This document shows positions 46,698 through 56,179 of a DNA stretch of 64,000 nt, piece after piece (position 1 is the first letter of the stretch; the number at the start of each line of letters is the position of its first letter). The translations under genes and the position numbers were made by a program. The stretch is from NCBI RefSeq assembly GCF_029626155.1, contig NZ_JARUBL010000001.1, forward strand, positions 558,001 to 622,000, given 5' to 3'. Under the pieces are notes generated by a model, which saw only the letters and a program-made list of their open reading frames with translations, was not told where the DNA came from and ran no database searches. Source of the stretch: Solwaraspora sp. WMMD1047 (GTDB taxonomy: Bacteria; Actinomycetota; Actinomycetes; Mycobacteriales; Micromonosporaceae).

Positions 46698-48041
46698 TCA
46701 GGCCCGGGACCACCGTTGGTTGGCCCCGCTGTGACAGTTCCAGACCACCACGCCGGTGCCGTTGGCGGTGCCGGCCCCATTGACGTCCAGGCAGAGCCCG
46801 GTCTGGACGTTACTGATCGTGCCGTTGCCGTTGAGGGTCCAGCGCTGGTTGGCGCCGCCGTTGCAGTCCCAGATCTGCACCCGGGTGCCGGCCGCCGCGT
46901 TCGGCGGCGCGTCCAGGCACTTCCCCATCACCTGCAGCGCCTGCCCGTTCTGGACGAACTGCTGGTTGGCGTTGGAGTGGCAGTCCCAGATCTGCACCTG
47001 GGCCCCGTTGGCCGAGTTGGCGCCGCTGACGTCCAGGCAGCGGCCGGACGCCTCGCTGCGCAGCCGGTTGCCGCCCGGGTCGGTCGGCGGCGGCGTGGTC
47101 TGACCCGGCGGGGTCGGGGTCGGCTGGCTGCCGCCCTGGAACTGCGCGAAGAACCGCCACACCTCCGCCCTGGTCCAGGTCCGGGCGCCGTCCTCACAGC
47201 CGGAGCAGCCGTCCACCGGAGCCGGCCCGTGGCCGCTGTCGTACGCGGCCCACTGCACCGGGTACCCGGCCCGGCACGAGTAGAGAGTGGTGAAGTGCTG
47301 CCCGCTGCCCTGCGACGGTTCGCGCGGGCTCTGGGCGGCGCAGCCGTTGTTGCGGACGAAGGTGTCCCGCAGCGACCGGCCCGCGGAGATGTTGAGGACG
47401 TTGTCGGAGATGCCGTGCAGGCCGAAGTAGGCGATCGGCTGGGTGCCGCCGCTGCAGCCGCTCAACTGGGCGCCGGAGTAGACCGCGACCGCCCGGAAGA
47501 CGTTCGCCCGGGCGCAGGCGAGCGCGTAGCTCATGCCGCCCCCGTAGCTGAAGCCCAACGCGAACCGCTGCGTGGTGTCCACACAGAGCGCCTCGTCGAT
47601 CCGCCGGATCATGTCGTCGACGAAGGTGACGTCCTGACCGCCGGAGTTGGCCCAGCCGTTGCCGATGCCCTGCGGCGCGACCAGGATCGCGGTGTTGTTC
47701 GACTGCTCCTGCATCCCGTAGTAGGACCAGACGCTGCCACTGCTGCCGCCCGACGAGACGTCGTTCATGGTGCCGCCCCGCCAGTGGAAGGCGAAGATCA
47801 ACCGGTACGGATTGTTGTTGTTGTAGTTGGCCGGCACCCGCAGGATGAAGCTGCGGTTCTGGCCGCTGCTCTGGATCGTGTGCGTGCCGCTGTTCAGCCC
47901 CGGCGCCCGGCCGCAACCGGCCGTCGCCGCGAGCGGGACGGTGTCGGCGGCCGCGGCGACCAGGCGTACGCCGACCAGGCCGGCGCTGGCGAGGACGACG
48001 GTCGCGGCGACGGCGATCAGGCTGCGCCATCGGTGTCTCAT
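46698..48041 (-). CDS. secreted CE1 esterase with ricin module (right operon)
   Basis: 447 residues. Signal peptide (about 1-33), CE1 domain (about 38-315) with S165 in GFSYGG, His in AYDSGHGP, Pro/Thr linker (TPTPPGQTTPPP) and ricin domain (about 325-447). Nearly the same layout as the convergent paralogue, with many identical stretches such as FALGFSYGGGMSYALACAR. ATG 48041 has GGGAG upstream and is preferred to the open frame to 48200. Last gene of the right operon. Confidence 0.9.
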   Translation of the reverse strand: MRHRWRSLIAVAATVVLASAGLVGVRLVAAAADTVPLAATAGCGRAPGLNSGTHTIQSSGQNRSFILRVPANYNNNNPYRLIFAFHWRGGTMNDVSSGGSSGSVWSYYGMQEQSNNTAILVAPQGIGNGWANSGGQDVTFVDDMIRRIDEALCVDTTQRFALGFSYGGGMSYALACARANVFRAVAVYSGAQLSGCSGGTQPIAYFGLHGISDNVLNISAGRSLRDTFVRNNGCAAQSPREPSQGSGQHFTTLYSCRAGYPVQWAAYDSGHGPAPVDGCSGCEDGARTWTRAEVWRFFAQFQGGSQPTPTPPGQTTPPPTDPGGNRLRSEASGRCLDVSGANSANGAQVQIWDCHSNANQQFVQNGQALQVMGKCLDAPPNAAAGTRVQIWDCNGGANQRWTLNGNGTISNVQTGLCLDVNGAGTANGTGVVVWNCHSGANQRWSRA

Positions 48042-48084
48042 GGAGGTGCTCCCATCAGTGGTGGTGGTGTGGCGGTGGTGTGGT

Positions 48085-49611
48085 TCAGCGGTAGCCGGCG
48101 GCCACGATGTTCGCCTGTACCGCGTTCTCGGTGGCGTCGGACGGGTAGCCGGACACCATGGCGCCCTCGTAGAAGGTGCCGGCGCTGAGGTTGGCGCCAC
48201 CGCCGGGCTTGCAGCAGTCCCCGCCGCTGCCCAGGATGATGGCGCCCTGCTTCTTCATCGGGCTGTAGCCGGGTGGCAGCGCCCCGTCGTAGAGGGTGTA
48301 GAGGTTGCCGGACTGGGCGTTGCTGCCCTTGATGGCGAACCGGGTGGATCCGTTGTTCTTGAGGGTTGCGGTGACGAACTTGCTGGTGAACGAGCGCTGG
48401 TTGGGATTCCAGGTCTGGCTGCCACCCGGGTAGAGCCCCCACTCCAGGTCGGCCTGGACCCACGGGCCGGTGCCGGAGCAGCCACCAAACCAGCACTGGG
48501 TGCTGAAGTTGATGGCGTCCATCGCCCCGGCGGCGTCGGCCGACCGGGTCGTCTCACTGTTGCCGTAGTCGAAGCAGCAGCCGCTGTTGACGTGCGTGCC
48601 GCTGGTCACCATGTACATGCCCTCGGGGGCGCTACCGGTCGGCACGCCGGTCAGGTGGCCGTCGCGCCAGTAGCTGTTGCCCGGGTTGATGTAGAGGGAG
48701 TACGCCTTGCTCCCCCCGATGGTCAGTGACTCGGAGGTCGCGATCGCCGGGCGGCTCTGGGTCGAGCCGGGGACCACGCTCGACCCCTGGTACCAGAGGT
48801 CGTTCCCGCGCCCCGACTGGTCGAAGATGACGGTGATGACGCAGGTGGTGCCGGCGCAGAACGAGTCCTGCGTCGCCGCGTTCGCGGCCCCACCGGCCGC
48901 CAGGACCGCGATGTTGCGGGTGGTGTTGTCGGAGGACCGCCGGACCTGGTAGAGGTTGCCGTTGTACGCGCCGTAGAGCGCGCGGACCGTGCTGTGCGCG
49001 GCGATGCAGGGCGTGTTGCCCGACGCGTAGATGTCGCAGGTCCCGGCGCCGGCCGGCGGCGGAGAGGCCGTCGGCGGCGTGGTGGGTGGCGGGGTGGTGG
49101 GCGTCGTCGACGGCGAGTTCCACTGCTGGTTGGGCTGGCCGTGGCAGCTCCAGAGGATGGTCCGGGTGCCGTTGGCCGTCCCGGCGCCCTCGGCGTCCAG
49201 GCAGAGCCCGGACTGGACGCCGGTGATCGCGCCGGCGGCGCTCACGGTCCACTGCTGGTTGGCCTGGCCGTTGCAGTCCCAGATGATCACCGCGGTGCCG
49301 TTGCTGGTGCCCTGCCCGTAGGCGTCCAGGCACTTGTTGCCGTACACCATGAGCTGCCGGCTGGCGGTGTAGGTCCAGGTCTGACCGGACCCGCCGGTGC
49401 AGTCCCACAGCTGCACCCGGGTGCCGTTGGCGGTGCTGGAACCCGCCACGTCCAGGCAGCGTCCGGAGAGGACGCTGCGGATCGGGGCGGTCTGCCCCGG
49501 CTGGATGGTCGCCGCCGCCACCGCGCTGCCGGTGACGAGGACCAGGAGAAGGGCGGCGCCCAGGACAACCAGCCGGTTGTGCCGGCGACGCCGCGGTATC
49601 GGATCGGCCAT
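48085..49611 (-). CDS. secreted ricin-domain GH54 alpha-L-arabinofuranosidase
   Basis: 508 residues. Signal-anchor or signal peptide (about 1-34), N-terminal ricin domain (about 40-168), Thr/Pro linker, and GH54 catalytic domain (about 190-508). A vicinal Cys pair C345-C346 in GCCFDYGN, nucleophile candidate E390 in DLEWGLY and acid candidate D465 in GSGGDCC match the fungal/bacterial AbfB enzyme plan. Removes arabinose side chains from arabinan or arabinoxylan. The ricin module is N-terminal here, unlike its neighbours. ATG 49611 opens the frame. Confidence 0.88.
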   Translation of the reverse strand: MADPIPRRRRHNRLVVLGAALLLVLVTGSAVAAATIQPGQTAPIRSVLSGRCLDVAGSSTANGTRVQLWDCTGGSGQTWTYTASRQLMVYGNKCLDAYGQGTSNGTAVIIWDCNGQANQQWTVSAAGAITGVQSGLCLDAEGAGTANGTRTILWSCHGQPNQQWNSPSTTPTTPPPTTPPTASPPPAGAGTCDIYASGNTPCIAAHSTVRALYGAYNGNLYQVRRSSDNTTRNIAVLAAGGAANAATQDSFCAGTTCVITVIFDQSGRGNDLWYQGSSVVPGSTQSRPAIATSESLTIGGSKAYSLYINPGNSYWRDGHLTGVPTGSAPEGMYMVTSGTHVNSGCCFDYGNSETTRSADAAGAMDAINFSTQCWFGGCSGTGPWVQADLEWGLYPGGSQTWNPNQRSFTSKFVTATLKNNGSTRFAIKGSNAQSGNLYTLYDGALPPGYSPMKKQGAIILGSGGDCCKPGGGANLSAGTFYEGAMVSGYPSDATENAVQANIVAAGYR

Positions 49612-49637
49612 CAGGTACCTCCCGGGGTGGCGGATGG

Positions 49638-49673
49638 GTCGCTCCGGTGCGCGGTTGCACGCACCGGAGCGAC
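49638..49673. terminator. 14-bp-stem hairpin between right-operon genes
   Basis: Arms 49638-49651 and 49660-49673 (GTCGCTCCGGTGCG and complement) with an eight-base loop, between the ThuA/dehydrogenase gene and the GH54 gene. It may give partial termination inside the operon. Confidence 0.7.
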
Positions 49674-49687
49674 AGGTGCCGGATCGG

Positions 49688-52600
49688 TCAGGCGGCGGTG
49701 AACCGCCACCGCTGGTTGTTGCCGGTGTGGCAGGACCACTGCAGCAGCCGCGCGCCGTCGGTGGTGGCGGCGCCGTTGACGTCCACGCACAGCCCGCTTC
49801 CGGTGTTCCGCACCGTGTAGATGCCCGACGTGCTGGTGGCGGCCACCTGGAACTTCTGCGCGTTGCCGTTGTTGCAGGTGGCCTGCTGGAGGAAGGCGCC
49901 CTGGGCGGTCGAGCCGCCGGTCACCTCCAGGCACTTGTTGCTGTGCAGCGCCCGGAGGTACACGGCGCCGCCCCCGGCGTCGGTGGCCTGCCACTTCTGG
50001 TTGTTGCCGCCGGTGGCCGCCCACTGCACGATCTGGGCGCCGTCGGCGGTGGAGACGCCGCTGACGTCCATCAGCTTGTTGCTGTGCTGGGCGGTGAGGG
50101 TCCAGGTCCGGCCGGCGATGCCGCCGGGGTCGGGTGGCGTGCCGACACCGACACCATCGCCGCCGAACCGGACGGAGTCGAGGTCGAACATGCTGCTGCC
50201 GGATCCCTTGAACACCAGATACAGCGTGTGCGTGCCGGCCAGGGCCGCGGTGGTCACCGCCGGTGTCGACTGGTAGTTGTCCCAGCCGCCGGTGTTCGGG
50301 ACCTGCGTCGTCGCCAGCAGCGTGCCGGTCGGTGAGCCGGCGCGCAGCTCGATCGAACCCCCGCTGTTCGGCGAGGAGACCCGGTAGCTGACATTGGTGA
50401 TGTTCGACAGGCTCATCGGGGTGAACGCCAGCCAGTCGTTGTTGGAGATGTCCCCGACCCGCTTGCCGCTCTCCGCGCCGGCCTGGTCGACGACCCGGGT
50501 GCCGGACTGGCTGCTGTAGTACTCCGCCTGCTTGTGCTTGGGCTGGAGAATTATCTGGGCACGGCCGGTGAGGGGCGCCGCACCGCCCGATCCACCGTCA
50601 TCGGTGTACCGCGCGTTGAGCACGTAGAACAGGTTGGCGCCGTCCGGGTGCCCGCCGAGCAGGTCGGTGGGGATGGTCCCCGAACAGCCGGCGTAGTCGG
50701 TCGTCTCGTGCGCGTGGTCGTCGTGCCCGAGGGCCGGGTTCAGGAAGACCTTGCTGCAGTCGATCGGGGCGCCGCCCGGGTCGGAGACGGTGATCTGGTA
50801 CGAGACCCGGTCGCCGAAGGTGAGCATGCCACCGTTTGCCGGCGTGGTGATGGTGACCACCGGGGCGGTGTTGCCGACGGTGATCTGCACGTTGGCGAAG
50901 CCGGTCTTGCCGCCGCTGTCGGTCACCCGTAGCTGCGCCGTGTAGTTGCCGTTGCTGGTGTAGACCTTCGACGGGTTGGCCGCCGTCGAGGTGGTGCCGT
51001 CGCCGAACGTCCACTGGTAGCTGAGCGTGTCGCCGGGATCGGGATCGGTCGTACCGGCACTGGAGAACTGCACGGTCAGCGGGGCGTTGCCGCTGGTGGG
51101 CGTGCCAGTGGCCCGGACGATCGGGGACCGGCCGCCCTGCACGTAGTCGATCCGGTAGAGGCCGGAGTCGCTGTTGCCGCCACCGAAGTTGGTGCCCCAC
51201 TCCAGCAGGTAGAGCGAGCCGTCCGGGCCGAACTCGAGGTCCATCGGCTTGTTGAAGCCACCGGCGGGCAGGAACGGGTTGGTGCGGGTGACCGCCGTCG
51301 CGGAGTCGAAGTGCACCTCCTTGATGTAGCTGCGTGACCACTCGTAGAAGAAGTGCACGCCGTCGTAGTACGGCGGGAACTTCGTCTGGGACGGGTTGGC
51401 GGCGTCGTAGCGGTACACCGGCCCGCCCATCGGCCCGGACCCGCCGGAGCCGAGTTCGGGGAAGGTCGGCGAGGTGCCGTAGCCGTACCACATGTTCGGC
51501 GCGACGACCGGCCGGAGGTTGGTCAGGCCGGTGTTGTTCGGCGAGTTGTTGACCGGCGAGTTGCAGTTGAACTTGGCGCCGACGGCGCCGGTGTCTGGGT
51601 TGTAGGGCGCGTACGGCTGGTTGTCGCCGTGGCAGAACGGCCAGCCGTAGTTGCCCGGCGACTTGATCACGTTGAGTTCGACGAGCCCTTCCGGCCCCCG
51701 GTTGGTGGTCGGTGGGTTCCGGTCCGGTCCGTAGTCGGCCAGGTAGACCCAGCCGTTGGCCGGGTCGATCGAGAAGCGGAACGGGTTGCGGAAGCCCATC
51801 GCGTAGATCTCCGGCCGGGTCTGCGCCGTCCCCTGCGGGTAGAGGTTGCCCGACGGGATGCTGTAGCCGCCGCCGGCGGAGGGGCGGATTCGCAGCAGCT
51901 TGCCGCGCAGGTCGTTGGTGTTGCCGGCGGTGCGGGCCGAGTCGAGCATGTGCTTGCCCGGGCGCCAGTCCAGCGGAGCGTAGCCCTGCCAGTTGGGGTC
52001 GAGGTTCGGCGCGACGTCGTCACCGGTGCCGATGTAGAGGTTGCCGTCCGGCCCGAAGTCGAGGTACCCACCGGTGTGGCCGGGCTCCGGGAAGGTTCGG
52101 TCCCGGTACGCCGGGATGTCGATGATGGTGACCCCGCTGGACATGTTCAGCGTGTCGCCGTTCAGCGTGTAGCGGGAGACCCGGTTGACGTCGGTCGAGC
52201 TGTTGGCCGGCGAGTGGTACAGGTAGACGTACCCGTTGCTGGCGAAGTTCGGGTCGAGCGCGAGCCCGGTGAGTCCGTCCTCGCCGCCGGTGTAGACACT
52301 CAGCGTGCCGGCCGTGACCGTACTGCTGGTGCTCGGCTTGAAGATCTTGACCTGGCCGCCGCGTTGGACGTAGAGCACCCGGCCGTCGGGTGCCACCGCC
52401 AGCGACATCGGGTCGACGGTGTTGCTGTCGAGGGTGCGCTTCTCGAAGTTGCTCCAGACGGTGCCGCCGCAGTCGCCGGGTTCGTTGCCGGCGGCCCACT
52501 TGACGCCGCCGAGCACGTGGTTGCGGAAGTTGGCCTCGCTGTACGACGCGATCGCGTGGCCCATCGCGGTGGCCCACACCCGGCCGCCGCCGGTGTTGCG

Positions 52601-53245
52601 GCACCAGGAGATCGGGTGGTCGGGGCCCATCGCCCGGGGACCGGGGTTGTAGGTGCGTTCGTCGGCGGTGACCAGCACGTGGACGTCGCCGCGCGGGTTG
52701 CGGTCGAAGTTGTACCACTCCTCGCTGCGGTTCCACCGGTCCGGCAGGCTGGCCGTCGACGGGTGCTTCTTGTCCGCGACGATGGCGGTGCCGGGCAGTA
52801 CGCCGGGGGAGTGCTCCGGCATGTGGGCGCCGGCGTTGATGGTCTGGTCCCACCACGGGTATTCGTTCTCGATCCCCATGTCCGTGGCGTTGTGGACGGC
52901 GACGATGCCCTTGCCGCTGGCGAGGTAGCCCTCCACCGTCTGCCGTTGGGCCGTCGAGGTCCACACCATCCCCGAGGTCTGGAACATGATGAGGACGTCG
53001 AAGGTGGCGAGGTTGGCCGCGGTGAAGACGGACGAGTCCTCGGAGTGGACGACTTCGAAGTTGTTGGCGGCGGCCTGTTCCTGGAACATCGCGATACCGG
53101 CGGGGATCGAGTCGTGCCGGTAGCCGGTGGTCTTGGTGAACAGCAGAGCGCGGAAGGCCGGGGCCGCCGACGCGGGCGGGACGACGACCGCGAGCGACAG
53201 CAACAGGCCCGCGATAGTGCCGATGATCAATGTTTTGCGACGCAT
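49688..53245 (-). CDS. secreted ThuA / sugar (sorbosone-type) dehydrogenase / PKD / CBM6 / ricin protein
   Basis: 1,185 residues. Signal peptide (about 1-27); ThuA-like domain (about 28-245; LLFTKTTGYRHDSI, AVHNATDMG); glucose/sorbosone dehydrogenase beta-propeller (about 255-690; GGLDF... type repeats such as EDGLTGLALDPNF, GYLDFGPDGNLYIGTGDD, FRNPFRFSIDP); PKD domain (about 710-795; YQWTFGDGTTS); an Ig-like segment; CBM6 (about 895-1035; NNDWLAF, FDLDSVRFG); ricin domain (about 1050-1185). Propellers of this family use PQQ to oxidise sugars. ATG 53245 has AGAGGAGA upstream. First gene of the right operon; its ThuA domain is related to that of the left operon. Confidence 0.85.
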   Translation of the reverse strand: MRRKTLIIGTIAGLLLSLAVVVPPASAAPAFRALLFTKTTGYRHDSIPAGIAMFQEQAAANNFEVVHSEDSSVFTAANLATFDVLIMFQTSGMVWTSTAQRQTVEGYLASGKGIVAVHNATDMGIENEYPWWDQTINAGAHMPEHSPGVLPGTAIVADKKHPSTASLPDRWNRSEEWYNFDRNPRGDVHVLVTADERTYNPGPRAMGPDHPISWCRNTGGGRVWATAMGHAIASYSEANFRNHVLGGVKWAAGNEPGDCGGTVWSNFEKRTLDSNTVDPMSLAVAPDGRVLYVQRGGQVKIFKPSTSSTVTAGTLSVYTGGEDGLTGLALDPNFASNGYVYLYHSPANSSTDVNRVSRYTLNGDTLNMSSGVTIIDIPAYRDRTFPEPGHTGGYLDFGPDGNLYIGTGDDVAPNLDPNWQGYAPLDWRPGKHMLDSARTAGNTNDLRGKLLRIRPSAGGGYSIPSGNLYPQGTAQTRPEIYAMGFRNPFRFSIDPANGWVYLADYGPDRNPPTTNRGPEGLVELNVIKSPGNYGWPFCHGDNQPYAPYNPDTGAVGAKFNCNSPVNNSPNNTGLTNLRPVVAPNMWYGYGTSPTFPELGSGGSGPMGGPVYRYDAANPSQTKFPPYYDGVHFFYEWSRSYIKEVHFDSATAVTRTNPFLPAGGFNKPMDLEFGPDGSLYLLEWGTNFGGGNSDSGLYRIDYVQGGRSPIVRATGTPTSGNAPLTVQFSSAGTTDPDPGDTLSYQWTFGDGTTSTAANPSKVYTSNGNYTAQLRVTDSGGKTGFANVQITVGNTAPVVTITTPANGGMLTFGDRVSYQITVSDPGGAPIDCSKVFLNPALGHDDHAHETTDYAGCSGTIPTDLLGGHPDGANLFYVLNARYTDDGGSGGAAPLTGRAQIILQPKHKQAEYYSSQSGTRVVDQAGAESGKRVGDISNNDWLAFTPMSLSNITNVSYRVSSPNSGGSIELRAGSPTGTLLATTQVPNTGGWDNYQSTPAVTTAALAGTHTLYLVFKGSGSSMFDLDSVRFGGDGVGVGTPPDPGGIAGRTWTLTAQHSNKLMDVSGVSTADGAQIVQWAATGGNNQKWQATDAGGGAVYLRALHSNKCLEVTGGSTAQGAFLQQATCNNGNAQKFQVAATSTSGIYTVRNTGSGLCVDVNGAATTDGARLLQWSCHTGNNQRWRFTAA

Positions 53246-53693
53246 GCCGTCTCCTCTTTCGGCGGGCAACGAGGCTGCGACCACGGGCACGGGACGACTC
53301 ACCTCGGTGTCGAACCGTGCCGAGGTGTGCCGATGGCGTGCACGTGTGCCGGTCAGATCGTCATGCCGTCCGCCGCGACGGGCAGTCAGGTCCGCGGGGC
53401 TGTGACACAGAGATTTATCTGATGTACCTGGCCCGTGGTCTGCTCGGTCAGCATGCGTGTGACATCGCAAAAAGTCAATATGTTGTTACGGGGACGTGCT
53501 GATGGAATCGGTTCGAAGGCGCCCGCTGCCAGGGTTGCAAGCGGTTGATCAGGGGCGGAGCGGGTGGGCGGCGGCGGTCGATCCATCGTGGGCGCGACGG
53601 GATTGCAGTGATACATCTGATCATTTACCCTCCTCAGTGCGAAGCTCCTTCGCGCTCGGCAAGGTCCGTGACTACCCTCCGTAGGGATCCCCT
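53246..53693. promoter_or_regulatory. 448-base divergent gap with a shared inverted motif
   Basis: TACATCTGATCA at 53612-53623 (plus) and TACATCAGATAA at 53415-53426 (minus strand) share the core TACATCwGATmA and face opposite operons. A minus-strand TTGACT (53478-53473) could be the -35 of the dehydrogenase operon. No gene was found. Confidence 0.5.
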
Positions 53694-55205
53694 ATGCCCG
53701 CCTCTTCGCCGTCCCCGCTGCTCGCACTCCGGGGCATCGGCAAGTCGTTCCTCGGTGTGCGGGTTCTCGACGCCATCGACCTCGACGTGTCGCCCGGTGA
53801 GGTGCACGCCGTCGTCGGTGAGAACGGCGCCGGCAAGTCGACCCTCATGAAGATCGCGTCCGGGGTGTACGCGCCCGACGAGGGCACGGTCGAATTCGCC
53901 GGCACGCCGCGAAGCTTCCACGGCCCGCGCGACGCCCAACGGGTCGGCATCGGCATGGTGCACCAGGAGTTCAACCTGCTGCCCGAGCGGACGGTGGCCG
54001 AGAACGTCTACCTCGGCCACGAGCCGGTCCGCCGCGGGCTCGTCGACCGGCGCACGATGCTCGACCGCACGGAGGAGCACCTCGCCGCCATCGGCGAAGC
54101 CGCGATCCCGGCAGACGCTCCTGTGGGGCAGCTCGGCGTCGCGCAGCAGCAGGTCGTCGAGATCGTCAAGGCACTCGCCCTCGACGCGCGGCTGCTCATC
54201 ATGGACGAACCGACCGCCGCCCTCGCCGGCCACGAGGTCGAACAGCTCTACGCACTGGTCCGGCGGCTGCAGCAGCGGCTGATCGGCGTGCTCTACGTAT
54301 CGCACCGGCTCCGCGAGGTCTTCGACCTGGCAGGCCGGATCACCGTGCTCAAGGACGGCCGCCGGGTGACCACGCTGCCGACCGCGGACACCAACCCGGA
54401 GCAGCTGGTCCGGCACATGGTCGGCCGGGAACTGTCCAGCTACTATCCCGATCGGGCCGACCCCGACGAGATCGGGCCGGTCCGGCTCACCGTCCGCGAC
54501 GGCGGGAACCGGAAACTGCGCGGTGTCGACCTCAAGCTGCGCGCCGGTGAGGTGGTCGGGATCGGCGGGTTGCAGGGCTCCGGCCGGTCGGCGCTGGCCC
54601 GCGCGCTGATCGGGGTCGCGCCGCTGCGCACCGGCGAGGTCACCGTCGACGGGGTACCGGTCCGGCTGCGCTCACCGCGTGCCGCGATCCGGCTCGGCAT
54701 CGCGTACGTCACCGAGGACCGCAAGGGCGAGGGCATCGTCGCCCGGCAGTCGGTGCTGGACAACGCGTTGCTGGCCGGCCGCGCCGTCGGGTCGGGCTGG
54801 ACCGGCCGCCGCAACCGCACCATCCGGGTCCACGACCTGCTCGCCGCGGTCCAGGTGCGGTCGGCCGGCGAGGACCAGGAGATCCGCTTCCTGTCCGGCG
54901 GCAACCAGCAGAAGGTGGTGCTGGCCCGGTGGCTCGCCGTGGACCCCAAGGTGCTGCTCTTCGACGAGCCGACCCGGGGCATCGACGTGGGCGCCAAGTC
55001 GGCGATCCACGGGTTGGTCCGCCGCCTCGCCCGCGAGGGCGCGGCGGTGCTGATGATCTCCTCCGAGCTGCCGGAGCTGCTCGGCATGAGCGACCGGATC
55101 GTCGTCATGCGCGACGGCCGGACCGTCGGGGAGCTGCCCGCCGGTGCGACCGAGGAGGAGGTCCTCGCGCTGGCGTTGGGCACCGACCCGGTGGCGGCGG
55201 CATGA
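53694..55205 (+). CDS. sugar ABC transporter ATP-binding protein (RbsA/XylG type)
   Basis: 503 residues with two fused ATPase domains. First: Walker A GENGAGKST, QEFNLLP, signature-like QLGVAQQQVVEI, Walker B LLIMDEPTAAL. Second: GLQGSGRSAL in place of a canonical Walker A, signature LSGGNQQKV, DEPTRGIDVGAKS. This degeneracy is normal in the CUT2 group importing monosaccharides. The start has no clear ribosome site; GTAGGGATCC lies before ATG. First gene of a five-gene operon. Confidence 0.93.
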   Translation: MPASSPSPLLALRGIGKSFLGVRVLDAIDLDVSPGEVHAVVGENGAGKSTLMKIASGVYAPDEGTVEFAGTPRSFHGPRDAQRVGIGMVHQEFNLLPERTVAENVYLGHEPVRRGLVDRRTMLDRTEEHLAAIGEAAIPADAPVGQLGVAQQQVVEIVKALALDARLLIMDEPTAALAGHEVEQLYALVRRLQQRLIGVLYVSHRLREVFDLAGRITVLKDGRRVTTLPTADTNPEQLVRHMVGRELSSYYPDRADPDEIGPVRLTVRDGGNRKLRGVDLKLRAGEVVGIGGLQGSGRSALARALIGVAPLRTGEVTVDGVPVRLRSPRAAIRLGIAYVTEDRKGEGIVARQSVLDNALLAGRAVGSGWTGRRNRTIRVHDLLAAVQVRSAGEDQEIRFLSGGNQQKVVLARWLAVDPKVLLFDEPTRGIDVGAKSAIHGLVRRLAREGAAVLMISSELPELLGMSDRIVVMRDGRTVGELPAGATEEEVLALALGTDPVAAA

Positions 55206-56179
55206 CGCTCTCCGTGCCGCTGTCGGCCCGGCGCACCCCGCCGGGCGTCTTCGCCGCCCTGGCCGCCACCCTGGCGGTCGGCTGGCTGGTCGTCACGATC
55301 GACGGTGGGCAGCTGTTCAACCTCTCGACGACGGTGAGCCTGCTGCACGTCGCCACCGGGCTCGGCCTCGTCGCGATCGGCCAGACCCTGGTCATCCTCG
55401 GCGGCTCGCTCGACCTCTCCGTGGCGTACGTGGTCAGCCTCAGCACCCTCGTCGCGGCCGAGACGATGGCCGGCAGCGACGGCGCGCTGCTGCCGGGAAT
55501 CGGCCTGGCGCTCGCGGTGAGCGCCGCGATCGGACTGCTCAACGGGCTGCTGGTCACCACCGCGCGGATGAACGCGTTCATCGCCACCGTGGGCGTCGGG
55601 CTGCTGCTGAAGGGATATCTCGACAACGGCTACGACGGCCCGACGGGCGAGACCGCGCCGGCGCTGGTCCGCAGCCTCGGCTATCAGCGCCTCGGCCCGA
55701 TCCCGGTGTCGTTCCTGCTGCTGCTCGCCGTCGCCGCCGCCGTCTGGATCGCCCTCGCCCGCACCCGCTTCGGCCACCACCTGGTCGCCGTCGGCGGCGA
55801 CCCCGACGTGGCCCGGCTCTCCGGGGTACGCAACCACCGGGTGCTGGTCACCGCCCACGTGCTCTGCTCGCTCTGCGCCGGCCTCGCCGGGATCTACCTC
55901 GCCAGCCGGCTCGGCTCGGGCGCCCCCCGGGTCGGCACCGAAGGGCTCTACGACCTGGAGTCGATCGCCGCGGTGGTCCTCGGCGGCACCGCGCTGGCCG
56001 GCGGCCGCGGCGGCGTCGCCGGCACCATCGGCGGCGTGCTGCTGCTGGCCAGCATCGACGCCATCTTCAACCAGCTCGAAGTGGACGCCTTCTTCAAACA
56101 GGTGATCCGCGGCCTGATCATCATCGTGGCGGTCGCCCTCTACGCCCGCCGGGTCATGCGGAAGGCGGCGTCCCGGTGA
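55202..56179 (+). CDS. sugar ABC transporter permease 1 (RbsC type)
   Basis: 325 residues, about 9-10 membrane helices, with IGQTLVILGGSLDLSVAYVVSL (about 58-79) and GTALAGGRGGVAGTIGG, which are standard CUT2 permease motifs. ATG 55202 overlaps the previous stop in ATGA. It pairs with the next permease to form a heterodimeric channel. Confidence 0.93.
   Translation: MTLSVPLSARRTPPGVFAALAATLAVGWLVVTIDGGQLFNLSTTVSLLHVATGLGLVAIGQTLVILGGSLDLSVAYVVSLSTLVAAETMAGSDGALLPGIGLALAVSAAIGLLNGLLVTTARMNAFIATVGVGLLLKGYLDNGYDGPTGETAPALVRSLGYQRLGPIPVSFLLLLAVAAAVWIALARTRFGHHLVAVGGDPDVARLSGVRNHRVLVTAHVLCSLCAGLAGIYLASRLGSGAPRVGTEGLYDLESIAAVVLGGTALAGGRGGVAGTIGGVLLLASIDAIFNQLEVDAFFKQVIRGLIIIVAVALYARRVMRKAASR

Noticed and set aside
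51353-53422. 689-codon plus-strand frame opposite the ThuA/dehydrogenase gene
   Set aside because: No domain is recognisable, while the minus strand shows propeller, PKD, CBM6 and ricin domains.
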